NCBI GenBank assembly: GCA_028583685.1
Contig: JAMXIF010001164.1
Location: forward strand, 7,648,303-7,712,302
Direction of reading: 5' to 3'
Origin: Petaurus breviceps papuanus
Taxonomy: Eukaryota; Chordata; Mammalia; Diprotodontia; Petauridae
DNA length: 64,000 nucleotides
The position numbers and the translations under genes are program-made. The notes beneath the pieces were generated by a model. It did no database searches. It had not been told where the DNA came from and saw nothing but the letters and a program-made list of their open reading frames with translations. This document shows, one piece after another, positions 44,195 to 53,276 of the stretch (position 1 is its first letter; each line of letters opens with the position of its first letter).

Positions 44195-44415
44195 GAGTGG
44201 AAAGTCCATTGAACTTGGAGTCAAAAGCCCTGGCTCTGCCATCTACTAGCCATGTGACTTTGGGAAAGTCAGTCAATCTCTCTGAACCTGAGTTTACACA
44301 TCTCTAAAATGGGGATAATAATATTTTCACTACTTTCCTCAGGGATGTTGTGAAGATCAAATGAAATTATGGGCATGAAAAAGCTCTTTGTAAATATAAA
44401 AATGCTATGAAGGTG
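44195..44415 (+). repeat. MIR
   Basis: CATTGAACTTGGAGTCAAAA, CATGTGACTTTGGGAAAGTC, CATCTCTAAAATGGGGATAA, TGTTGTGAAGATCAAATGAA. Confidence 0.82.
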
Positions 44416-44819
44416 AGATATTCTTATGCAGTGAGAGCCAGCATTACTTAATGGTTAGAAGACCTCAAATCCTACCTCTGATACATACTAGCTCTGTGAC
44501 CAAGTCATTGGGCAAGTCATTTAAGCCTGTCATTGACCTAGACAACTCTTTACAAGTTATGCAACAAAAGTTAAAACAGGATGTTGGGAAATTGTAATGA
44601 TCAATCTTGGCCCCCAAAGAAGAGATATAAGAAAAATTCACACCCTGCCCTCTTCCCTCCATAACTAGGAATTAGATTATGAATGTAGAACATTAGATAT
44701 AACATCAAACTTGAGTAACGTCTTAGTTTTGTTGAACTCTTTTAATATATACATATATATGTATTTTAAAAAGGATTGCTTTCATAAAAGAGGGAAAAGG
44801 ACCTACATATACAAAATAT

Positions 44820-45362
44820 ATATTTATAACAGCTCTTTTTGTGCTGGAATAGGATTGGAAATTGAGAGGATGCCCATCAATTGGGGAATGGCTGAACAAG
44901 TTGTGGTATATGAATGTAATGGAATACTATTGTGCTATAAGAAATGATGAGCATGTGGATTTCAGAAAAACCTGGAAAGATTTAGATGAACTGATGATGA
45001 GTGAAGTGAGCAGAACCAGAATATTGTACATAGTTCCAGCCACATTGTGTGATGATTAACTGTGATAAGCTTTGCTCTTCTCAGCAATACAATGATCCAA
45101 GACAATTCCAAATGACTCATGATGGAAAATGCTATCCACATCCAGAGAAAAAACTATGGAGTCTGAATGCAGATCAAAGCATAATATTTTCATATTTTTT
45201 TAGTTTCTAATTTTTTCTTTCTTGCAGTTTTCTCCTTTTGTTCTGAATCTTCTTTCATAACATGACTGATGTGGAAATATTTTTAACATGATACATATAT
45301 AACCTAAAAAAAAGAATGCCTTTCTGGGAGGGGGAGAATGAAGATTATATAAAAATAAAATG
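44820..45362 (+). mobile_element. L1 3' end (ORF2 C-terminus plus 3' UTR)
   Basis: Frame 44862-45056 reads MRGCPSIGEWLNKLWYMNVMEYYCAIRNDEHVDF and on to SEVSRTRILYIVPATLCDD, an intact-looking end of L1 ORF2 in FRMPD2 intron 1, sense to the gene. The 3' UTR runs to an A-rich end about 45362. 5' truncated. Confidence 0.9.
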
Positions 45363-45897
45363 TGCCAATACATTTCTGCAAAAGTTATAAATCAGTTGCT
45401 AATCTGTATCTATGGAGGGAGTTTCTTTATTGGGAGGCCATCACACTTAGGAAGTCATAAATCCAGACTCCTCACATACATGGCAATATTTTCCAGTCAT
45501 ATATTTTTCAACCAGTTGTTTCTGAGTCTCTATGCCTTGTCAAGACTTTAGGCAAATAGGGGGAAATAGTTCCATAGTGCTGGATTGCAGATATGCCCAT
45601 TTTCTGTGACTGTAGCCAGTATCCTAAAGATGCAAAAACCTTATAAACTACCTCCTGTCTAGTTCATACCATTAGATATAAGTTTTTTAGGTTTAATCCA
45701 GATAATCCTAGGGAGAACTTGATGATCAGATACCTGTCAGTTTTGGGGACCATCATATCTATTGAAGATAGCCTTTAAAGGGGTTCTGCCTGCATTTGAT
45801 CTGCTTTGCTGTGAATTGCCACCTGGTTATATGGTTTAAGACTAGAATGTTCTGTTCTGAAGACTGAGTATACTATGTTCTTACGCTTGGGTTTCAG

Positions 45898-46055
45898 GTT
45901 CCTCTAATTATGTAGTTTGCCCTTGGTCAACTCTGTTGCATACTACAGGAAGCCTTTCCTTCCAGGACAATGTTTCTTTTATAGAGGCCACCCCCTTCAA
46001 GGCCCCAGAAATACTTCAAGGACAGGGCCAAAACCCACAACTTGAAATATCAAAG
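45898..46055 (+). CDS. FRMPD2: FRMPD2 exon: middle of KIND domain
   Basis: Acceptor GGTTTCAG and donor GTAAGATC bound 158 bp. Two bases complete a split glycine codon, then 52 codons follow and the exon ends in phase 0. Residues include [39 protein letters not shown]. The VVCPWS and F-x-APE-LQ motifs are strongly conserved in FRMPD2 and PTPN13 KIND domains. The tail (about 12 residues, [10 protein letters not shown]) is diverged from human, as expected for a loop. The reading frame is uninterrupted. Confidence 0.95.
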
Positions 46056-46587
46056 GTAAGATCTTTTATCCATGCTTCTAACCTTCCCTTCTAACCATTC
46101 CCATGGGTCATGGAATTTGTTGGGTGAAGTACAAATGAAATAATCCAAACCCATTAACTTATCACCTTTAGTTATGTGAATGTGCTAGGTTGGCACACTT
46201 TTCCTCTTTACCACTGCCTAGACTGGGACCTCCTGGTTAGCTCTCCTGGGCCTGGTTGTGACTGGAGCTTTCTTCTGACATCCACCCCAAACATAGCACC
46301 TTCTTCTGACCCTTTTAGTTCAGAGGTATTTCTAGTCACTGAGCTCTGTTTGTTGCCACTAAAGCTTTCTCTCTCCTTCTTCCCTGTCCTATTCTCCTTT
46401 TGCACTTGTGCAGGAATGTCCTGGATAAATTCTCTTACCCATTCCCCAAAGTGGGAAGGTTTTAGGTCAGCACCATGGAAACCAAACTGCAACAACCTTG
46501 CCAGGAGATCCCTCACCTCATCCAGGTATGGCCTGGAGAAGGAAGGGAGACAGAGATCAGTATACTTATCAGAAGATCTTAACTTCT

Positions 46588-46895
46588 TCTGTGTCATGGG
46601 CTCTTTTGACAATCTGGTGAAGCCTATGGACTCTTTCTTACAATACTGTTTTAAAAGAATAAAATAAGCAGAATTACAAAGGAAAGCTATTAAACGGAAA
46701 TAGTTATCAATACATATGTATATCGTAAATATACACACATGCAAATGCACATACATATATGCATAATGCATATATACAATGCAGACACATACACAAATAT
46801 ATGCAACACAAATACATATATATGTGTATACATATACATAAAAACATATGTATATGTATGTTTATGGACCCCAGATTTAGACTCTGCTCTAAATG
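46588..46895. mobile_element. hAT MITE (GTTCTTAACCT type) with internal microsatellite
   Basis: Starts GATCTTAACTTCTTCTGTGT, has GTCATGGGCTCTTTTGACAA, AATCTGGTGAAGCCTATGGA and AATTACAAAGGAAAGC. It is interrupted by a TATA/CACA microsatellite (about 46705-46862) before the closing TATGGACCCCAGATTTAGAC. Related to 58797 and 61068. Confidence 0.72.
46705..46862. repeat. (TATG/CACA)n microsatellite
   Basis: About 155 bp of ATACATATGTATAT and ACACATACA variants inside the MITE. Confidence 0.9.
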
Positions 46896-47179
46896 AACAA
46901 TAGTTTACATATACTCCATCACTGGTTCAATCTAATTTTTTAATACAGAGATAAGATATGGTCATTTAAAAATATTTTTGATTTTTGTAATAAAAACAAT
47001 CATATCTATAACAAAGTATAATAAAAAGATGATTGCATATGAAATTCCAAGTCTGTTATGTACAAGTTGCTATTCCTTTTAAATATAAATAAATATTCCT
47101 TTTGAATTCTTTTTAGATATAACCATCTTGAAGACTATGTAGCAAAAATCTTATGTTTGTTATCAAATTAAGAGCTGGG

Positions 47180-47365
47180 GGCAGCATGTGATAGGGAAAA
47201 CTGTGCATTTGGAGAACTTGGGTGATATTTTGCCTCTGACCTTATGTATGTGACTTTGAACAAGTCCCTTACCCTTCCTGATCTTTAGTTACCTCATCCA
47301 TAAAATAAGCAGATTGGACTGGGTGGTCTCTGAGCTTCTTTCTAGCTCTATGATACTAAATTGGA
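47180..47365 (+). repeat. THER1-type SINE
   Basis: GCATGTGATAGGGAAAACTG, TGTGACTTTGAACAAGTCCC, CTCATCCATAAAATAAGCAG, TTTCTAGCTCTATGATACTA. Confidence 0.78.
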
Positions 47366-48125
47366 AAACAAAGACAAAAACAAGGTTCTATTTCCAAATG
47401 ATGTGATGAAAACATGATACATACATGGCAGCCATCTGGCTCCACTGACCTTCTTGCCCCTGGGCATGTGGTAGTGCTACATTCTCCTTAGAGTTTCCCT
47501 CTTTGTCCCTCCTCCAATCTCCATGCATCTGGACAAACACCTGCAGTTGAGCAGGACACAATTGTTTGCTTTTTAAGATTAAGAACACTCATGGGGCTCA
47601 TGTCACTGAATCTCTTTAGAGGTTTATTCCCTGGATCTCTTGTGCCCTTTCATGGGTAACAGCCCCTTCCACAGTGCTGTGTGCAGGTCCTTATGGGGAA
47701 TCCTTTCTTGTGAACATGGGCTGGGTGAGGAGCCAGAAATGGGTACTACTAGAAAGAGCTTTATTTGCCCTTTTATTGAAATCTTTCCCACACAGAGCCA
47801 GGGGCAGACGTTTTACCTGCAGCTCTCAGGGCTCCAGGGAACTGTTTAATGCATGACTTTTCCTTGAGCCCTGTAGCATTACCTCTTTCTTCAGCAGTAC
47901 AGATGTGCATAAATGTAAGAAATCTGAGATATGGAAATCTTAACTTAGGAGACAGGTAAATTAGGATCTATATTATCTTTATATAAAAAAAGAGTCTGGC
48001 TTTAGAAAATGATTTCTTTAATTAAATCTTGAAGCTCCCTAGTGTGTTTAAGTCTGTGCTTGTAAATCATTAATTACTTGGCAGAGAAACTTAAGACTAA
48101 AGTATCCAGAGTTGGAATGGATCCT
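47366..48125. other. Unassigned intronic sequence
   Basis: Contains two overlapping + strand frames (47640-47856) without recognisable motif. Confidence 0.45.
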
Positions 48126-48127
48126 GG

Positions 48128-48355
48128 AGATAATATAATAATAATAACTAGCATTTATATAGCATTTTAATGTTTATAAAGTGTTAATAATATGTTAATT
48201 CATTTCTTCTTCACAATAACCCTTGTGAGGTAGATGCTATTATTGCCCCCATTTCATATATGAGGAAACTGAGGCTGAGAGGGGTTAAGTGACTTGCCCA
48301 GAGTCAAAATTTCTAAATGTTTGGGGAAGAATTTGACTCCAAGTCCAAAACTGTT
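48128..48355 (-). repeat. MIR
   Basis: AACTAGCATTTATATAGCAT, TTCACAATAACCCTTGTGAG, TATGAGGAAACTGAGGCTGA, GTTAAGTGACTTGCCCAGAG. Confidence 0.87.
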
Positions 48356-48924
48356 CATTGTGTTTCCCAGTTTCCTCTGTCCCTTGGAAAGAACACTCTG
48401 CCTTCATGGACATCACCAGATCTGTTTGGCATCAGTCAGTCATTTAAAAGAGGTGGAAAAGTGCCGGAGTGAGACACATAGTAGGGGCAGCTAATGAAGG
48501 AGAGAATGCTCTAGGGTCAGGGTTACTTTCCACTAAGTTGTGTCAAGAGGGTGTGTGAGAGGATGTGACTGCCTTCCTTTCCTAGTTTATGCAGCTCTAC
48601 TCTTGAACTCACTGGCTGGAGAATGGGGCTTGTAATGCTAACTCTTTTGCTTAGGACCATTCTGAACCTAAGATTCAATTGGATTGCCCAGTGAATTCAC
48701 TCAAGGACTGAGACATCTTGCCTCCAGAAAATTTGCAGAGTAGGGAGAAGTTTGTAGTGGCCTGCATAGAGTACAATATGCTTGGCTTTATGCCACAGCC
48801 AAGTAATTGTTACTTAAGCTTAAAGTGCAAACCGTGCTCCTTCCTAGAATAGAAGGTAGAGGGGTTCATAAACAACAGCTCTCCCTGCTCCATCTTAATG
48901 GGGAATGAAGTTTTCAATAACTGT

Positions 48925-49985
48925 CACAGACTTGTAGCTATTCAGTGCTGAAAGGGATCTAAGTAGCCTCCCCCACCCTTCCATCCCCCCTCCCCACCCC
49001 ACCCCTGTAATTGACAAGGATCCATCCAGTCTTTGTTTAAAGACCTCTGGAGACATAGACCCTGCTGCCTGGTCTCTCCATTTTTGACAGTTCTCATTGT
49101 TACAAAGGATTTCCTGACTTCATAAATTTGCCTTTGCAACTTCCACCTATTGCTTGTTCCTACTTCTTTTCTCAAGGCTCAAGCAGATAATTTGTTTCCT
49201 CTTGCCCAAATCAACCTTTCACATACTTAAAAGATGTATTGTCCATCCTCCTGCCCTCCACACCCCTTCCCCCTCCCCCCCAACGTAATTTTCCCATCTT
49301 TTGACTGAATTGTTCCATCCAACAATCCTTACATGTCATGATTTTGAGGAATAATTCCTGTCATTGTCGTTTACCAGTGTTTTTTCCTGACACATAATGC
49401 CAAGAAATGAACATAATATTCCCAATGTGGTCTGACCAAGGTAGAATACAACTTGACCACTATCCCCCTCACTCTGGGTGCTCTGAATTTCCATGAAGGG
49501 AGAGATCATATTTGCTTTTTGGGCTGCCATATCACACAGTTGGCTCATACTGAGATTGCAATACTGAGTTTGCAATCCACTCAAGTCCCTCAATCTTTTA
49601 TTTTTTTTTTCTTAGACTGACTGGCATTTAGCAATGCCTACATTGCCTTAAACTTGTGAAGTTGATTTTTAATCTAAGTTTTAAGATGTTTATAGTTATC
49701 CTTTTGAATGTCATATTAATAGATTTAGCCAATGCTCCAAGCTCCCAGAATTTGGCTCGATGCTGTCATGCAATGTGTTAGCTATTCTTCTTGGCTTTGT
49801 GACATCTGCATGTTTAATAAGTGTGCCATTTATGCCTTTATCCAAGTCATTGGTAAAAATGGTATACAGTATAGGGCCAAATTCAGATCCCTGGGACCCT
49901 CCACTGGGGATAACCCTTCAAGTCACATTTAATCATTTGTAGTTTACCCCCTAGAGTGATCCCTCCCCCAACATATACACAGACT
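48925..49985 (-). mobile_element. CR1/L3 LINE, 3' part, minus strand
   Basis: Reverse CR1 landmarks: TCATTGTTACAAAGGATTTC, TTTGCAACTTCCACCTATTG, GTGGTCTGACCAAGGTAGAA, TTGCTTTTTGGGCTGCCATA, CAATCCACTCAAGTCCCTCA and TCCAAGTCATTGGTAAAAAT. Many stops. A C-rich stretch lies at 48970-49005 and again at 49255-49282. Confidence 0.82.
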
Positions 49986-50255
49986 CAAGCACTGGGTCCC
50001 CAGATGGTGACTGTTATTTGCAGGATTCTAAGGGTACTCTGTGAGTGGCTACTCGTAAACAAATAGATCACAAGTTGCCATTAACAGTGTGCTTTCCATT
50101 AATATAGTTATCTCTTACCAAAAGCATTTACTAAAATGGAATAGCAAAAGAAGTAGCTCTAAAATGTCTCCTCTCATAGAATTGTGGTGCACTTTCCTAA
50201 AATTGTACAGAATCCATGAAAAAAGTGGGTTCAAGCTCATAAAGTTAAATGATAC

Positions 50256-50411
50256 TGGGGCAACCAGGTGGTGCAGTGAATAGAGCACCACCCTAGAGTC
50301 AGGAAACCTGAGTTCAAATGCGACCTCAGACACTTGACACATTTACTAGCTGTGTGACCTTTGACAGGTCCCTTAACCCCAATTGCCTTGCCTTGCCCCC
50401 TCAAAAAAAAA
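50256..50411 (+). repeat. tRNA-derived marsupial SINE with target-site duplication
   Basis: GGGGCAACCAGGTGGTGCAG head, GAGTCAGGAAACCTGAGTTC, CCCCAATTGCCTTGCC, A-tail. Flanks TTAAATGATACTG (50245-50257) / TTAAATTATACTG (50413-50425) match at 12 of 13; the last bases overlap the element start ambiguously. Confidence 0.92.
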
Positions 50412-50699
50412 ATTAAATTATACTGAGGCAAAAATGTAGGAAACACATTTGGCCAATGCAATTCACAACTCTAGTACTGCTGGTGCCTTTAAGTCTTTTT
50501 TTCCTTTCTCTTATGCAGTTCTCTCTTTGATTCAACTGTGGGCTTCCAAAGCTTACTCTTTCTTGAGTCTGTAGCTGGCTCTCTTCTCTGCTGCCAGGGG
50601 TCTCCCTCCAAGAAGCAGTTCCTGGTCTTCAGTGATCATTCCTCTGTATCTATGTCTTTCTGGAGCATATGCCTCCATTCCATCAACTGTGACTTGAAC

Positions 50700-50912
50700 A
50701 TAGGCTATATGGAGTAGTAGATAAGAATGTTGAACTTAGAGTCTGAAAGACATGGGTTCAAATCAGTCCTTGGACACTTACTAGTTATACAAGTCTGAGG
50801 AAGTCCCTTAATCTCTCTGAACCACCGGTTCCTCATCTGTAGAATGAGGAGATCAGACTCAATGGCCTCTAAGGTTTCTTCTAGCTCTAAGTCTATGATC
50901 CTATAACTCCGT
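50700..50912 (+). repeat. THER1-type SINE
   Basis: GAACTTAGAGTCTGAAAGAC, CAAGTCTGAGGAAGTCCCTT, CCTCATCTGTAGAATGAGGA, TTCTTCTAGCTCTAAGTCTA. Confidence 0.85.
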
Positions 50913-51354
50913 GAACTTTTTAAGCTGATTCTCCAGCTGTTGGAGAGGGGTGCTTCCTTCAGGGCAAATAGCACTATTGCCTGATACCACAGCTGGTAGG
51001 AGAGAAGAGAAAATCCCCCAGAAGGCAAAGAGCTAGGTTCTTCTCCTACTGCTGTCTCCTCAACTACTATCAACTTTAAACTCTGGCTGTCTCCTAGGCT
51101 TATATATTTAAAGCCTTTAGGGGAAATAGCTAATTTTCAGCCCAGTCAAGCAGACATTGCCCCTTCTGACTCAGAGAGTAATCATGTTAACATATTAATA
51201 CCACTCTATCCGTAGTAATTACCTGCATCAACTGAGATGAGGGATGGTGGTGGTGGTGGTAAATCAAATTTCCCCTTCCTAAAACATCTATGACTACTCT
51301 TTAGGTCTGACCTTTCAATCAGTTCTAAATACACTAAATTGTAATATAACCTAG

Positions 51355-52165
51355 GCCACATCACTCATCTCTTCCACATGAATTGGCTGAGCAACATTGC
51401 CAAATGTTTTATTAACATTTTGGTAGACTATAGCTATAACATTCCCCTGCTTAATCACTCTGGGACCTTGCCACAAGAGGAAATAAAAATAGTTTACACT
51501 CCCTGTTCTTGGGGAAGCCAAACTGATGCTTTGTGATTGCTCCTTTGCTTTCTAGTTGTTCACCAACCATCGCTTTAATGATCTGTAGCAGAATTCACTA
51601 AGCAATTGAAGACAAGGTCACTGGTCTATCATTTGCAGACCATTATATTCCCTCTTTGGAAAATTGGTATATTTGCTCTCCTCCAATTTTACATACCTCT
51701 CCTGTTTTCCACAGTCTTTCAAATATATTTTGACAATGACTCAGAAATCACATATGGCACTTCTTTCAGTACCTGAGGATAGAGTTAATTTGAACCAGAT
51801 GTTGAGTTAATCAGTGACATTTAGGTACTCATTTACTGTCTGCTTTTTCACATCTTGGGTTTCCAACTACATGGAAACTCCTTTTGCCTTATCAATTTCA
51901 TTGCAAGGGTCATTCTTTGTGGTAGAGAACACCCAAGCAAAATAAAAATTAGCAGCTTTTTCTCTCTGTCCATTATGATCATCCCATACCTTCTATGGCC
52001 CCCATGTCCCATATAACTAAACCATACCAAACCTAAATATACCTTTTATTGTCTTTCACCAACCTTGGATCATTCTGAGAGCTAGCATTCTTCCCACTAT
52101 TTTTACATGCTCTTTTATTCATCCTCTTTTACATTGTCTTGTTTTCATGTTCTGTGTATTTCTTT
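51355..52165 (-). mobile_element. CR1/L3 LINE, more 5' block, minus strand
   Basis: CAAATGTTTTATTAACATTT, GAAGCCAAACTGATGCTTTG, CTCTCCTCCAATTTTACATA, TTTCAGTACCTGAGGATAGA continue the reading order of the 48.9-50.0 kb block, suggesting one insertion split by about 1.4 kb of later sequence. Confidence 0.7.
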
Positions 52166-52167
52166 TT

Positions 52168-52455
52168 AAGTACTGAATAGATTCTTTTTCTTTATTTCTT
52201 TTTTTTCTTCCCTCCTCTCTCTTCCTCCTTCCTTCTCACCTTCTTTCTTCTTTCTTTCCTCCCTCCCTTCCTCTCTCCCTTCCTCTCTCCCCTTCTTCCT
52301 TCCTTCCTTCCTTCCTTCCTTCCTTCCTTCCTTCCTTCCTTCCTTCCTTTCTTCCTTCCTTCCTTCCTTCCTTCCTTCCTTCCTTCCTTCCTTCCTTNNN
52401 NNNNNNNTTCCTTCCTTCCTTCCTTCCTTCCTTCCTTCCTTCCTTCCTTCCTTCT
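52168..52455. repeat. (CTTC)n microsatellite with 10-N assembly gap
   Basis: Degenerate CT-rich leader (52168-52295), then uninterrupted CTTC units. N positions are 52398-52407, so true length is unknown. Confidence 0.98.
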
Positions 52456-52534
52456 TTTTCAACTATTCTCAGGTGTGGGTTGAACTAGAAGGCCTCTGAT
52501 GTACCAACACTGAGATAGTGTAATCTTGTGATTG

Positions 52535-52760
52535 CCCATACATAGGTCCTTAGGAATCAGGAAGATCTGGGTTCAAATCCCACCTCTGACACTATTCAAT
52601 TATGGATAAATATTTTATTTTTTCTGAACCAAAGTTTCCTCTTCTGAAAAAGTTTAATATTAATACCTTTAGTACCAGCCTCACAGGATGGTTGTGAAGA
52701 CAGAGTGAGATGATCAATGCAAAGCACTACAAAAATTTGACAGCACTATCTAAGTGCCAA
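52535..52760 (+). repeat. MIR
   Basis: GGAATCAGGAAGATCTGGGT, AAATCCCACCTCTGACACTA, GGATGGTTGTGAAGACAGAG, GCAAAGCACTACAAAAATTT. Confidence 0.8.
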
Positions 52761-52904
52761 CTCTTTTTGTTGTCTTTCCATTTTGGTAGTTCAATTGCCT
52801 CTTCTTCTTTGCTTTTCTCACTGCATTTAATTCCTGGAAATTAGGACTTTAACTCCTATTAATTCTAAGCCTTCTCTGTGTCAATTATTTCCTTTTATCC
52901 TGTA

Positions 52905-53052
52905 TATAAATTGTTTTGTATAAATTTGTTTATACATTTCCTCCCAAGCTCCTTGAGGGCAGGAATTGTCTGTTTCCTTCTTTTTGTATCCCCAGTGCTT
53001 AGCACAGTGTCTGCACATAGTAGGTGCTTAATAAATGTTGATTTATTGATCT
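52905..53052 (+). mobile_element. L2 3' end
   Basis: CTCCTTGAGGGCAGGAATTG, GTATCCCCAGTGCTTAGCAC, ACATAGTAGGTGCTTAATAA are near-consensus. Confidence 0.88.
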
Positions 53053-53210
53053 TAAAATTAAACATCTTGTCAACTGTGATATTAATACCCCCAGTCTATT
53101 GTGCTTTCAAATGAAGCTTCCCTAGTGAAAACAGCCTTGTGTTCCAGCTGGAACTGCCATGTGGTCCAACTGATGCCAGAATTCTGATTGTCTGTCTCTC
53201 TTTCTGACAG

Positions 53211-53276
53211 GTGCATGTTTATTCCTTAGGAATGACTCTGTACTGGTCAGCAGAATTCCGTGTTCCTCCAAACCAG
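53211..53276 (+). CDS. FRMPD2: FRMPD2 exon: short 22-codon KIND exon
   Basis: A 66-bp exon, phase 0 at both ends, lies between TTTCTGACAG and GTCTGC. It encodes [22 protein letters not shown]. The YSLGMTLYW block is the most diagnostic motif of KIND domains of this subgroup and corresponds to the kinase subdomain IX region. The exon is too short to stand out as an open reading frame. It was found by following the expected protein through the 7.2-kb intron before it. Because 66 is a multiple of three, skipping it would keep frame but remove the conserved core. Confidence 0.96.

Larger units (their letters stand above)
44132..45897 (+). other. FRMPD2: FRMPD2 intron holding a MIR and an L1 3' end
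   Basis: This 1,766-bp intron contains a MIR at about 44195-44415, a second partial tRNA-SINE fragment near 44430-44530, and an L1 3' end at about 44820-45362. The last 500 bp before the next exon hold no repeat I recognise. Confidence 0.85.
46056..53210 (+). other. FRMPD2: FRMPD2 7.2-kb intron, repeat-rich
   Basis: The longest intron seen here. It holds a hAT MITE, THER1/MIR copies, a CR1/L3 LINE on the minus strand split into two blocks (about 48.93-49.98 and 51.36-52.16 kb), a tRNA-SINE at 50256, the CTTC microsatellite with an assembly gap, and an L2 end. I found no further exon in it. Confidence 0.8.

Noticed and set aside
44862-45059. Open frame considered as a host gene exon
   Set aside because: It is the L1 ORF2 C-terminal block (GEWLNKLWYMNVMEYY), the same as in the minus-strand copy at 40528.
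52166-52462. Lys/Glu/Gly/Arg-rich frame on the minus strand
   Set aside because: Translation of CTTC repeat and crosses the N gap.
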